In this document: positions 7,232-15,094 of the stretch, in pieces
Position numbering within the stretch: position 1 is the first letter of the stretch
How the letters are laid out: every line of letters starts with the position of its first letter
Source: Rhizobium sp. 16-488-2b
Lineage (GTDB): Bacteria > Pseudomonadota > Alphaproteobacteria > Rhizobiales > Rhizobiaceae
Length of the DNA: 41,002 nucleotides
NCBI RefSeq assembly: GCF_017741815.1
Contig: NZ_JAGHMF010000038.1
Coordinates: forward strand, 1 to 41,002
Reading direction: 5' to 3'
Notes under the pieces: model-generated
The model's database searches: none
The model's input: only the letters and a program-made list of their open reading frames with translations
What the model was told of the DNA's origin: nothing
Program-made: the position numbers and the translations under genes

Positions 7232-8203
7232 TTAAGCTTCCTTCTTTCGTTGTCCGGTCAGGTGCTCCTCGAAGAGCGCCGGTAGCTGCTCGAGTACGAA
7301 GGCCGCGAACTCAGGCGTCGCCTTCTTGTCGATCGTGATTTCCAATTTGGCCTTGCTGTCCTTGACCTGCGCAAGCCGTTCGCCGCGCAGCGACGACATG
7401 ACGGCTGCGGCGCCGCGGACAACAGGCTTCGACTTGCGCGCAAGGACCGCCTTGAAACGATCGGGGGAGGGGAGGGCGCTTATGTCCCGCGACGTCGCGT
7501 AGTCCACGATCTCCCTTGGCGAGGCCGCTTGCTGAACGAGCGCACCAAGATCCTGCCAGCTCCGCAGGCCTATCCCGTGGGCCGGGCCGATCGCATCGAT
7601 CAGTTCCGAGGGCAGCACGTCGATGATCGACAGCATCTTCGACAGATGCGCCTTGTCGATCGACATCGACGACATGATGACATCACGGCCGAAACGTTCC
7701 TTCAGCCGCGCAGCGAACCGGGCCTTCTCGATGAAGGAGAGATCCTGCCGTTCGTTGTTTTCCTGGCCTTGTGCGATGACCAACTGTTCGTCGGACAGAT
7801 CGCGCACCACGGCCTTGACCGTGAGACCCAGTTCCGTCAGCGCGCGCAGGCGGCGATGGCCGAACGCGACCTGATAGCGGCCCCCGTTGTCGGGCAGGGG
7901 ACGCACAAGGATTGGCACCTGCTGGCCCTGTTCGAGAATGGATGCCTTGAGCGCGTCGATATCGCCGGGCATACGATCCTGAACGAAAGATGGCTCGATC
8001 ACTGAAACGTCGAGGTCGACGACGGCCTGTCCCTCGGCGAGAATCCGCTCGAGCTCATCGGCGCGTTGACTGCGCGAGCTGAGGTCGCCGAGCGACTTGG
8101 TGACCGTCGCCATTGCCTTCGGCTTGGCAAGCGGCCGGGCAGGCAGCGACGGACCGCTCTGGTTTGCCTCACTCAGATGCGCGAATATGCCTTTCCTGCT
8201 CAT
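7232..8203 (-). CDS. repB: RepB, ParB-family partition protein
   Basis: This 323-residue protein begins MSRKGIFAHL, the usual RepB start. It has a ParB/Spo0J N-terminal domain with the nucleotide-binding box GHRRLRA and the NNERQDLSFIEKARFA motif, a central HTH (MSIDKAHLSKMLSIID) and a C-terminal dimerisation region. It binds parS and, with RepA, segregates the plasmid and autoregulates the operon. I chose ATG 8203 because it overlaps the repA stop as ATGA; the longer reading to 8215 starts with TTG inside repA. The likely binding site is the palindrome at 5781-5806. Confidence 0.96.
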   Translation of the reverse strand: MSRKGIFAHLSEANQSGPSLPARPLAKPKAMATVTKSLGDLSSRSQRADELERILAEGQAVVDLDVSVIEPSFVQDRMPGDIDALKASILEQGQQVPILVRPLPDNGGRYQVAFGHRRLRALTELGLTVKAVVRDLSDEQLVIAQGQENNERQDLSFIEKARFAARLKERFGRDVIMSSMSIDKAHLSKMLSIIDVLPSELIDAIGPAHGIGLRSWQDLGALVQQAASPREIVDYATSRDISALPSPDRFKAVLARKSKPVVRGAAAVMSSLRGERLAQVKDSKAKLEITIDKKATPEFAAFVLEQLPALFEEHLTGQRKKEA

Positions 8204-9435
8204 GATCTTCCCCAAACCTGCTTGATCAGGCCCTCGATCTCGGCGTTGACATTGTTCATGGACTCGAGCGCGCGATCATAGGTCGAACGGGTGAACTGCC
8301 CTCGCTCGATTTCGAACAGCGTCTGATTTGTCAGACCCGCGTCAGAGATCGCAGTGCTCTTGAGCATAGAATTGACCATGACATGCTCGTCGAACATGCT
8401 GCGCAGCAGCGCGACCATCTGGTTCTGCGGGCCGTCGGTCGGCTCGAATCGCGTGATAAGAAAGCGCATCCAGTTGTTGCGGTCGGCGGCGCCCACGCTG
8501 GCGATCTCGTCCAGGAGGTCGCTCGTCATCGCCAGGAACTGGTTCATCGACATCACGTCCAGCATCTGCGGGTGAACGGTGATCATCAGCGATGTAGCCG
8601 CCGTCAGTGCCGACATCGTCAAGAAGCCCAGCTGAGGAGGGCAGTCGATCACCACGACGTCGTAGTCCGACTCGACTTCGCTGAGCACGCTCTCGATGCG
8701 GGCGAAGAAGATCGGCTCGTCCGAGCGTCGCTGCAACAGCGCTTTCGGCGTGTCGTGCTCGAATTCCATCAGTTCGATATTGCCGGGGATTAGGTCGAGC
8801 CCGGGGATGTATGTCTTGCGGATGATTTCCTGGATCGGCCGCCGCTCGTCGTCGTAGCGGATCGCGCCGTAGATCGTTTCGTTCTCCCCGACGTCGAGCT
8901 CGGGCTGCGTCCCGAACAGCGCGGACAGGCTTGCCTGGGGGTCAAGATCGACCGCAAGCACGCGGTAGCCGCGCAATGCCAAATACTGCGCCAGATGCGC
9001 GGATGTCGTCGTCTTGCCGGACCCACCCTTGAAGTTCATCACCGCGATGATCTGCAACTGCTCATCTGGGCCGCGGTTCTGCACGTAGCGCCGCGGCGAG
9101 CGCGCGCCGCGCGTGCTCTCATCGAGCAGCCTGCGCAGCTTGGCGATATCCTCGACCGTATAGACGCGCCGGTTGCCAGGGCCGGTCGCCGGGTTGAAAT
9201 CGTTGTCATCGCGCGCTGCGAGATCGGAAACGACCGTACGCAGATAGCCTTCCGCCAAGCCAAGCAGTTTCGCCACCTCGGCAGGCGTGAAGGTGCGGAT
9301 GCTTTTCCTGGCGGTCGGCGGAAAAATTCTTGCCTGATGGGCCTGAAGTTGGGACGATAGCGTCTCGGAAAGGCGCCGGATCACAGCCCGCAATGGATCC
9401 GTGTTTGAAGATGGTGCCTGTTTGCTCTTCGCCAT
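8200..9435 (-). CDS. repA: RepA, ParA-family partition ATPase
   Basis: This 411-residue RepA has an N-terminal winged-helix/HTH region (about 45-105: RTFTPAEVAKLLGLAEGYLR, then RRVYTVEDIAKLR) that binds the operator. A deviant Walker A box KGGSGKTT (136-143) follows, with K136 the ParA-type intersubunit lysine. The Walker A' (VLAVDLDPQASL) and B (VVVIDCPPQLG) motifs are also present. It is the ATPase of plasmid segregation and, with RepB, the repressor of the operon. It is the first gene of repABC and is joined to repB by a 4-base overlap. The operon promoter must lie in 9436-9600, an AT-richer stretch, but I could not fix its boxes with confidence. Confidence 0.97.
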   Translation of the reverse strand: MAKSKQAPSSNTDPLRAVIRRLSETLSSQLQAHQARIFPPTARKSIRTFTPAEVAKLLGLAEGYLRTVVSDLAARDDNDFNPATGPGNRRVYTVEDIAKLRRLLDESTRGARSPRRYVQNRGPDEQLQIIAVMNFKGGSGKTTTSAHLAQYLALRGYRVLAVDLDPQASLSALFGTQPELDVGENETIYGAIRYDDERRPIQEIIRKTYIPGLDLIPGNIELMEFEHDTPKALLQRRSDEPIFFARIESVLSEVESDYDVVVIDCPPQLGFLTMSALTAATSLMITVHPQMLDVMSMNQFLAMTSDLLDEIASVGAADRNNWMRFLITRFEPTDGPQNQMVALLRSMFDEHVMVNSMLKSTAISDAGLTNQTLFEIERGQFTRSTYDRALESMNNVNAEIEGLIKQVWGRS

Positions 9436-9979
9436 GTCTTGGTGCCTTTAGGATGACCTGCGGTATTTTGTGGCGTCACCCGATAATCTCCGCAGATCCA
9501 CTAAGACGGGAAAGCTGTGAGTCGGCAAGAGATTTAAGGTAAACGAATTCTTAACAAACCTACTGGTTATACAGCGGAAATCCCGATCGCATCGCTTACA
9601 ATCCCTGGGAATCAAGCAATTGCGGCGGTCCGGATGGTGACATTGCTAGCAGAGAAAAAAGAGTCGAAAACCGCCAGCCTTGCGCTTACTTCACGCGATT
9701 ATCGCGCCTTCCCGGTACCGTGGAAGCGAATCGCGCATAGAGTGCCATGGGGACCGGAACGAAAAGTTGGCGCCGGCCTCCGCCCAGTCCCTAATAGGAA
9801 GCCAGCGCCAGTTCGGTGCCAATCGCCCGTGCTTCAGGACAAAGTGCTGGCACGTTGAGACAAATTGCGATCAAGCGATTCCTTGATGAACACGAACGAT
9901 TCGAAGATCGAGAAAGCCGATTCATCGTCGAGAGCCGACGTCGGTTTTGCTGCCGATAGGTGAAGGCTGGAAGGGTTCC
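9436..9979. other. repABC upstream region, no convincing gene
   Basis: This 540-bp gap separates repA from a divergent gene. It should contain the repABC promoter/operator (AT-rich around 9535-9575) and has a copy of the 39-bp repeat at 9843-9881. Three GANTC sites fall within 47 bp (9877, 9898, 9919) and a further one is at 9609. A 74-codon reading from 9634 has no ribosome-binding site and no recognisable composition, and a 25-codon ORF from 9888 (MNTNDSKIEKADSSS) is too short to judge. Confidence 0.5.
9843..9881 (+). repeat. 39-bp dispersed repeat, copy A
   Basis: This copy aligns end to end without gaps to the copies at 14501-14539 (30 of 39 identical) and 14650-14688. The best conserved core is TTGAGACAAATTGCG followed at a fixed distance by CGATTC. 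It lies 100 bp before the first gene of the accessory operon; the other two copies lie just after the operon's last gene. Confidence 0.7.
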
Positions 9980-10324
9980 ATGGCGAAGCAGTCACAGGCA
10001 GAACGCAACCGAAAGCAACGAGACCGGCAGCGGGAGGTGAGAGAACGGCATAAAGCCGAGCGTCGCCCGAGCCGCGACGACATCGCGCGGATCCTGCTAC
10101 ACTGGTACATCGTCGGCGTGCAGGGCCCGGAGCGCGAGGCCGAGCTGGAGGCGATGGGGGAACGGCTGGCGAGAGGCCTGGCGAAGCAGGGTTTCGACGA
10201 GGCGGCAAGCCGCGTGGTATTCGAGAACCTAGTGGAGAAGTACACACGGGAACACTGGGATTTCCAGCGCAAGCCACATCTTCTGTTTCCGGATGGCCCG
10301 CCGGATCAGGATCTTCCCGAATAG
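9980..10324 (+). CDS. Hypothetical protein with basic/charged N-terminus (114 aa)
   Basis: It starts at ATG 9980 behind a GGAAGG ribosome-binding site; the in-frame ATG at 9947 lacks one. The first about 35 residues are almost all charged or polar (MAKQSQAERNRKQRDRQ, then REVRERHKAERRPS) and probably helical and nucleic-acid-binding or coiled-coil. The rest (about 36-114) is a mixed helical domain (DIARILLHWYIVGVQGPE, then FDEAASRVVFENLVEKY) with a Pro/Asp-rich end. I do not recognise the family. It is the first plus-strand gene after repABC and precedes the nuclease-like gene by 380 bp, so it may have its own promoter. Confidence 0.7.
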   Translation: MAKQSQAERNRKQRDRQREVRERHKAERRPSRDDIARILLHWYIVGVQGPEREAELEAMGERLARGLAKQGFDEAASRVVFENLVEKYTREHWDFQRKPHLLFPDGPPDQDLPE

Positions 10325-10413
10325 GCTGCTGCTGGCCTGATTGATATTCAGTGGTGCCAGCCCGGTGTAAACGTCGTGATCGCTGCAGGTGACTGCGTCC
10401 CCCCGTTACTTTG

Positions 10414-10428
10414 GCAAACGCCGTTTGC
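10414..10428. promoter_or_regulatory. 15-bp palindrome GCAAACG-C-CGTTTGC, copy 1
   Basis: A perfect 7+1+7 palindrome. Its context (CCCCCCGTTACTTTGGCAAACG) is shared with 15034-15060, where the core is CAAACG-A-CGTTTG. It lies about 290 bp before the nuclease-like gene. It could be an operator. Alternatively, both copies are remnants of homologous coding DNA, because the minus strand reads QTAFAKVTGG here and QTSFDEVTGG there. Immediately downstream is GAATCGATTC, two adjacent GANTC sites. Confidence 0.4.
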
Positions 10429-10588
10429 GATTGAATCGATTCCAAACTCGAAATTCGCTGATATCGCAGCGTTAACGGCGTGTTTACCATCGTGCCGCGG
10501 GCAGGTGCGCGGACACCGCCGATCGTGAGCCCTCCGTTAACGCCAATCGAGCCCGATTGCATTTTTTGGCTTGGAGATCCTTGAGATC

Positions 10589-10672
10589 CCTGGCGGGTCC
10601 TGCCAGGACTGGGGCGTTCCGGATGTCCGGAGCAAGCGGCCCTTGCCGGTGTTTGCACCACCGACAAGGGCC
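10589..10672 (+). promoter_or_regulatory. Two hairpins in the leader of the nuclease-like gene
   Basis: CCTGGC-N7-GCCAGG (10589-10607) is followed by a larger hairpin at 10638-10672. Its arms GGCCCTTG-C-CGGTG and CACCG-A-CAAGGGCC leave a 9-nt loop and a single internal mismatch. Neither is followed by a T tract. They lie 35-118 bp before the ATG at 10707 and could be a structured leader (attenuation or RNA-stability element) or a factor-dependent pause. Confidence 0.4.
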
Positions 10673-10706
10673 TGACCCTCAGCCTTCCAGTGAAAGGAAT
10701 CAGGCT

Positions 10707-11741
10707 ATGAACACGTCTACCGCGACCATCCCCGCCGGGGAAGTTCTCTCGTCCACGCCAGTAGCATCGGCTTCGGCAATCCGCGCAGTTTCTGTTTCGT
10801 CGGCACCGGCAGCGCCGCGCCGTCACCCGCATCTTGTTCGCTACGCCGACGTCGCCGGCGACTTCGATACGCTGATCGACAAGGCGATTGCCGCGATCAC
10901 CGACGGCGAACCGGTGGCCGACGAGATCCTTGGACACTATGTGCAGGTCGCCTCGCTCGTCCGTGCTGTCTCGTTCCGCGAGGGCAAGCTGCTGGAACAG
11001 GCGATGCTGCGCTTGTCGCAAGCCAATTCCGATCTCGTCGTGCTGATGCAGTCGATCAAACTACCGCTCGTCAAAGCGGCGATCGAGGCGGTAGCCGGCA
11101 ATGATTGGGGCTTGCTGGAGAGCATCCGTCTCGATTGCGATGCACCATCGAAGGGCACTTATACGCCCGATCTCATCATCATCAACAAGCGGCGCCACAG
11201 CGCCGTCATTCTCGATCTCAAACGTTCTCTGGCTTCATACGGCGATACGACGCGGATGGAGGAGTTGAAAATGAAAATGATGGCCAGTGCCATGATCCTC
11301 CCCGACTGGCTCTACCGTACCCAGAAACGCGTGATGGTCGATACCGTCGGCGTCGCCATTGTCGATGGCGCAAGCCGCCCGAGTGATCATGCCGCCGGCA
11401 TCTGGGCGCTGAGCGAGGTGGATGACTTGCTCGAGGTGGATGGCGCAGCCGCATGCATGATGGAACTGCGTCGTCGCTTCGGGCAGCGTGTGCAGCAACT
11501 TCTGAAAGAGGCGACCTATCGCGCGCTCGGTATCGCCAAGCACGCCACGCTGACGCCGGGGTCTGGCCTGTCACGCTTTGCCTTGCGTGGTGTCCGCCGT
11601 TCGATGTCCGCGACTGGCGATAATGACCTCCACGACGACCACGCTGATGGGCTGGAAGCCGATGTCGACTCCGCGGAGGACGACATCGCGCCGGCAGCCC
11701 GCATCCGGATCGGCTTTGCCCGCCGCATGCTCGACGCGTAA
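10707..11741 (+). CDS. PD-(D/E)XK nuclease-like protein (344 aa)
   Basis: I chose ATG 10707, which has AAAGGA 10 bases upstream and starts a normal-looking protein; the longer reading has no ribosome-binding site. The N-terminus (about 1-45) is Ser/Ala/Pro-rich and probably disordered. The central part contains PDLIIINKRRHSA (P154, D155) and ILDLKRS with D170 and K172. This matches a PD-X14-DxK restriction-endonuclease-fold active site, with a preceding acidic residue candidate in the helix. The C-terminus is acidic then basic. No family name comes to mind. It heads a run of closely spaced genes ending in a split FtsH-like protease. DNA cleavage is inferred from the motif only. Confidence 0.7.
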   Translation: MNTSTATIPAGEVLSSTPVASASAIRAVSVSSAPAAPRRHPHLVRYADVAGDFDTLIDKAIAAITDGEPVADEILGHYVQVASLVRAVSFREGKLLEQAMLRLSQANSDLVVLMQSIKLPLVKAAIEAVAGNDWGLLESIRLDCDAPSKGTYTPDLIIINKRRHSAVILDLKRSLASYGDTTRMEELKMKMMASAMILPDWLYRTQKRVMVDTVGVAIVDGASRPSDHAAGIWALSEVDDLLEVDGAAACMMELRRRFGQRVQQLLKEATYRALGIAKHATLTPGSGLSRFALRGVRRSMSATGDNDLHDDHADGLEADVDSAEDDIAPAARIRIGFARRMLDA

Positions 11742-11870
11742 AGCGCGTCAAACGGCCATCGATCGCAGGCGTTGCCGATAAGGCCCGGCGCCGGCGATCG
11801 AGCCAACGCCATTCACAGTTCCAGTTCCATTCAAGTCGGGCGCCGTGAGCGGCTCCGACAAGGAGACCGC

Positions 11871-12134
11871 ATGCCCAAAGCCGACCGCATGTCCGAAGGC
11901 GGCAATATGCCCCTAACGCTGACGCCGACGCCGACGACAACCACATCTCCCGACCCCGCACTGATCATTGGCCTAAGCCTGTCCTTCGCGCGACAGGGCA
12001 GGGGAGGGAGCGCAACAGTCCCCGCTCCGCTTTTGCACGATCTCACTGGCCTGAGCCAGGCAGGCGACCCTACCGCCATACTCGTCAGCCAATGGATCGC
12101 AGGCCGAGCAACGCGAACGGGGGAGAGACGATGA
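11871..12134 (+). CDS. Small hypothetical protein (87 aa) coupled to the AAA+ gene
   Basis: ATG 11871 follows AGGAGA with a four-base spacer, a strong start. The product begins polar (MPKADRMSEGGNM), has a Thr/Pro-rich stretch (LTLTPTPTTTTSPDPA) and then a short compact part (IIGLSLSFARQGRGG, then APLLHDLTGLSQAGDPTA, then VSQWIAGRA). Its stop overlaps the AAA+ ATPase ATG as ATGA (12131-12134), so it is translated together with it. It may be an adaptor or regulatory subunit. I do not recognise it. Confidence 0.65.
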   Translation: MPKADRMSEGGNMPLTLTPTPTTTTSPDPALIIGLSLSFARQGRGGSATVPAPLLHDLTGLSQAGDPTAILVSQWIAGRATRTGERR

Positions 12135-13687
12135 TGGATCGCCTTATGCTCCTCCTCCTTCGTCGCTTCCGTCACATGACCGCACGCAGCCAGTATCGGG
12201 TTTCCGGTGCAGAACGCCCGCCCGCGGATGCAGCCGCGATTGCCACCGTGCTGCTTCTTGCCCGTGCCATCGCGGCGAGCGGCTATACGCTACGCGAGAT
12301 CGTCGACATTCTCCGACAGCCGGCCCCGATCATCACGCTGACGGCGTGGGCCGGCGGCTTCGAAGGTGCCGTCCTCAGATTGGTCGAGACCTCGGCCCTC
12401 GTTCCCTTCGGTCCCTATGAGGGGACGGAAGGCAACCTTCTGATGGACAATGGCCGGTGGGCCTACGGCGACGGCGACGTACGGCGTCGGTTCATCCACT
12501 TCTGCGGCAAAGACCTTTACCGAACCCATGGTCTTGGCTTGCGGCGCCAGATCAATCGCGCGCTGGGGCAGTCATGTCCGATTATTGCCATCGGCGAGGC
12601 GCAGGGATCGACGCCGGCGATCCTCGATCTGTCCGCGGATATCGCGCTGCATGCAGGTGACATCGACAGCGCGATCATCGGTGATCTCGTCGCCCTGTTC
12701 TATGACACAAAAGATCGGGATGGGCACAGCAAGGCGATTGCCGACATCGATGCAGCGCATCTGTCGCTGCATGATCTCGATCTCGCCTTCCGGCCGGGTC
12801 GCCCGGTCGAGCATGCGCTGTCAGTGCTCCGTCATCTTGCCGAAGCAAGCAGCGATGAGACCGGAGGCGAGGACCAGGTCGACACGACTGCGAAACAGGA
12901 GCGCCACATGATCTCGCAAAGCCCGTTTCGGGCAGATGCGAAAACCGCAAAGTCCGATACGCGCGCGCAGGGATCTGCAAAGTCGTCCGGCGCCGAGATC
13001 ATCCTCCCGGTCATCGGCGCTCAGCAGACACAGGAGATCCTGCTTCTCGAGCATCTTTCCGGCTATGGCGAGGCTATGACCTGGGCGCTCGACCTGAAGC
13101 TCGATCTCGACGCCTATCACGCTCAGACCATCCGCTGGTCGGATCTCAGCACACGTTTGCTACTGAGCGGCCCACCCGGAACCGGCAAAACCACCTTTGC
13201 CAAGGCGCTCTGCAACAGTTTGCAGGTGCCGCTCGTGGCAACCTCCGTGTCGAGCTGGCTGGAAGGCTCTCATCTCAACGGAGTGCTGACGCGCATGAGC
13301 CGGACCTTCGAAGAGGCCGCAGCGCTGGCGCCGGCGATCGTCTTCATCGACGAGATCGACGGGATCGGCAAGCGCGTGGCGGCCAATCACGAGTATGCAG
13401 ACTATTGGAACGCCGTCGTTAACCGGCTGCTGGAGCTGCTCGACGGCACGGTGAAGACCGAAGGCATCATCGTCATCGGAGCGACCAATCGTCCGCAGGA
13501 GATCGATACGGCCGTCACCCGTGCCGGAAGGCTGGAGAAACACATCATCATCCCTCAACCCGACATCGATGCGCTCACCGGCATCCTGCGCCATCATCTG
13601 AAGGACGACCTCGCCACGCTGGCGCAGGCCATTCCCGATCATAAGCCGGATCAAGGCCAAGATCTCGGCAAGGAGGACAGCCTGTGA
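12131..13687 (+). CDS. Cytoplasmic AAA+ ATPase, FtsH-like (split protease subunit)
   Basis: This 518-residue protein has an unfamiliar N-terminal half (about 1-300) and a classical AAA+ module: Walker A GPPGTGKT (347-354), Walker B IVFIDEID with D407/E408, sensor 1 GATNRP (from 450) and the arginine-finger-type AGRLEKHI segment. The AAA core most resembles FtsH/proteasomal ATPases. No transmembrane helix is evident, unlike true FtsH. ATG 12131 follows GGGGAGAG and overlaps the previous stop. The AAA lid helix is missing here and is encoded at the start of the next gene, which also carries the M41 peptidase domain. The two products probably assemble as one ATP-dependent protease. Confidence 0.88.
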   Translation: MMDRLMLLLLRRFRHMTARSQYRVSGAERPPADAAAIATVLLLARAIAASGYTLREIVDILRQPAPIITLTAWAGGFEGAVLRLVETSALVPFGPYEGTEGNLLMDNGRWAYGDGDVRRRFIHFCGKDLYRTHGLGLRRQINRALGQSCPIIAIGEAQGSTPAILDLSADIALHAGDIDSAIIGDLVALFYDTKDRDGHSKAIADIDAAHLSLHDLDLAFRPGRPVEHALSVLRHLAEASSDETGGEDQVDTTAKQERHMISQSPFRADAKTAKSDTRAQGSAKSSGAEIILPVIGAQQTQEILLLEHLSGYGEAMTWALDLKLDLDAYHAQTIRWSDLSTRLLLSGPPGTGKTTFAKALCNSLQVPLVATSVSSWLEGSHLNGVLTRMSRTFEEAAALAPAIVFIDEIDGIGKRVAANHEYADYWNAVVNRLLELLDGTVKTEGIIVIGATNRPQEIDTAVTRAGRLEKHIIIPQPDIDALTGILRHHLKDDLATLAQAIPDHKPDQGQDLGKEDSL

Positions 13688-14421
13688 AGAGACCCACCGA
13701 AGCCGTTTCCCTCTCAAACGGCGCCGCATTGTTGCGGCGTCTGGCAACACGCGCGCTGGGTCTGACCGGCGCCGATATCGAGCGCGCCGTGCGCGAGGCC
13801 CGATCGAAAGCACGCAGGCAGGGCAGGGGGCTGACCTATGACGACGTCGAGGCCGGCATCCGCGGACACAGGCCGCCGCTCAATCGCAACACGCGCTGGC
13901 GCTACGCCGTGCATGAGGCAGGCCATGCAGTCGTTCATCATGGCCTGCGTCTCGGCTCCATCCGCGGTCTGACCATCGATAGCCAGGCGGGCGGCTTCAA
14001 CATGGTCGGTTACAACAATCGGCGCGGCGACGTGCTCGAACATTACGACTGCCTGCTGGCGATGCTGATGGCTGGGCGGGCGGCCGAGGTGCTGGTGCTG
14101 GGTGATGCCTCGGCCGGGTCGGGTGGCGCGGATGAGAGTGACCTGGCGCGTGCAACGCGCATTGCCCTCGACATGGAGACGACGCTGGGATTTGGAACGG
14201 ACCCGCTGGTCTATCGCCATCATGCGGATGCGACATCGGCGTTATCAGGCGACGCCGCGCTTCGGCAGGCGATCCAGCGGAGGCTGCAGGTGGCGTTCGG
14301 CTTTGCCACCGAGACACTGATGCAAAATCGGGCGGCCCTCGACAGGCTCTCCCGCGCGCTGTTTGCGCTGCAGGCGATGGATGGGAAGGCGGTAACGGCA
14401 ATCCTGGAAGGCTCCGGGTGA
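13684..14421 (+). CDS. M41 (FtsH-type) zinc metallopeptidase subunit
   Basis: The GTG start at 13684 overlaps the ATPase stop (GTGA), a translational-coupling junction. Residues about 15-62 (LTGADIERAVREARSKARRQ, then DDVEAGI) are the C-terminal lid of an FtsH AAA domain. The peptidase domain follows, with HEAGH at 77-81 (zinc ligands H77 and H81, catalytic E78) and the third ligand D153 in ESDLARAT, preceded by MAGRAAEVLVLG. All active-site residues are present. The split inside the AAA lid, rather than between domains, implies the two chains fold together. It ends the operon; the following 670 bp hold repeats and no clear gene. Confidence 0.9.
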   Translation: MKRPTEAVSLSNGAALLRRLATRALGLTGADIERAVREARSKARRQGRGLTYDDVEAGIRGHRPPLNRNTRWRYAVHEAGHAVVHHGLRLGSIRGLTIDSQAGGFNMVGYNNRRGDVLEHYDCLLAMLMAGRAAEVLVLGDASAGSGGADESDLARATRIALDMETTLGFGTDPLVYRHHADATSALSGDAALRQAIQRRLQVAFGFATETLMQNRAALDRLSRALFALQAMDGKAVTAILEGSG

Positions 14422-14500
14422 GGGGAGGGATCATCGGGAGGCGATGCGGACAACAACAGCCACGATCGTGGGGCAGGCAACTTGAATCGGTGCGTCTCAC

Positions 14501-14539
14501 ATTGCCGGCAACTTGAGACAAGTTGCGGTGATCCGATTC
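14501..14539 (+). repeat. 39-bp dispersed repeat, copy B
   Basis: The core is a perfect inverted repeat, GCAACTTG-AGA-CAAGTTGC (14508-14526), 80 bp after the M41 peptidase gene. It is 32 of 39 identical to copy C and 30 of 39 to copy A. It ends in a GATTC methylation site at 14535-14539. Confidence 0.75.
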
Positions 14540-14649
14540 AACGTTACCGGCGGACGATTCTGTTGTTCAGAATTTTGATTCAGAATGCCGACTGATCGAT
14601 TCAGCGTTCGGCCCAAACTCCACAACGCGTTGCCGGTGACCCATCTCGT

Positions 14650-14688
14650 ATTGCCGGCAATTCGAAACAAATTGCGCTCATTCGATTC
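14650..14688 (+). repeat. 39-bp dispersed repeat, copy C
   Basis: It has the same layout as copy B. The inverted repeat is GCAATTCG-AAA-CAAATTGC with one mismatched pair, preceded by the 12-bp palindrome ATTGCCGGCAAT and ending in GATTC at 14684-14688. It starts 149 bp after the start of copy B. Compensating changes (CTTG/CAAG to TTCG/CAAA) keep most of the stem, which suggests the dyad matters. Confidence 0.75.
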
Positions 14689-15047
14689 CGATCTCCGGAA
14701 TTCCGATTCAGATTGCAGCGAAGTCACATCGACGTCGAAGGATGCCGCCGAACAAAGGATAGAGGACTGCCAACGTCCATTCGGCTTGATCGATCTCGAT
14801 CGCCGCGATCGACGCCTAAGGCCGCAAGGCGATATCTATGGCCGCTGGTATGCTCCTCGAAGCCCAAGGTTGGAAGCCACCAGCGCTGGCCCAATACGTC
14901 TGCGCCTGCTAGCCACCGGTTTCCCAGTCTGCCACTCTCTCGTTGGTGCCGTCTTCTCGGCTACCCGTCGGCCCCTCTGACTGCCTCGGCCTGTTTTTTT
15001 GCAAACGCGCTTTGTCGATTTTGATAGCTTTCCCCCCGTGACTTCGT

Positions 15048-15060
15048 CAAACGACGTTTG
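15048..15060. promoter_or_regulatory. Palindrome CAAACG-A-CGTTTG, copy 2
   Basis: A perfect 6+1+6 dyad with the same flank (CCCCCCGTGACTTCGT) as the palindrome at 10414. A weaker relative, CAAACGCGCTTTG, occurs at 15002-15014. It lies 35 bp beyond the stop of the minus-strand WGR gene. Operator or coding remnant, as discussed for copy 1. Confidence 0.4.
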
Positions 15061-15094
15061 CAGAGGAATCGCCCGCCTGGCCTTATCAGGCCGA

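Larger units (their letters stand above)
14422..15094. other. Repeat- and GANTC-rich non-coding region
   Basis: About 670 bp with no convincing plus-strand gene. It contains two copies of the 39-bp repeat, seven GANTC sites between 14484 and 14709, small hairpins and one CAAACG-A-CGTTTG palindrome. On the minus strand, about 15060 down to 14836, there is a basic reading (QTSFDEVTGGKLSKSTKRV, then RGSQRGRRVAEKT) without a start codon, possibly the end or remnant of a small gene downstream of the WGR gene. Confidence 0.55.

Noticed and set aside
9834..11021. 395-codon minus-strand ORF
   Set aside because: Arg/Pro/Ser-rich composition, overlaps two plus-strand genes with good ribosome-binding sites and protein-like composition. 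Treated as a shadow, except that its QTAFAKVTGG stretch is noted under the palindrome.
11218..11961. 247-codon minus-strand ORF
   Set aside because: Lies antisense to the PD-(D/E)XK-like gene, has shadow-type composition (runs of Arg, Cys, Trp) and no recognisable domain.
13160..13813. 217-codon minus-strand ORF
   Set aside because: Antisense to the highly conserved AAA+ core and the M41 start; a shadow of the GC-rich third-position pattern.
12131..14421. A single ftsH-like gene broken by a frameshift
   Set aside because: The junction is a clean GTGA overlap, both halves are complete with all active-site residues, and the upstream gene is joined in the same way. A natural split is more likely than a mutation.
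14501..14688. CRISPR-like array
   Set aside because: Only two nearby repeats 149 bp apart plus one distant copy, with no regular spacers and no cas genes.
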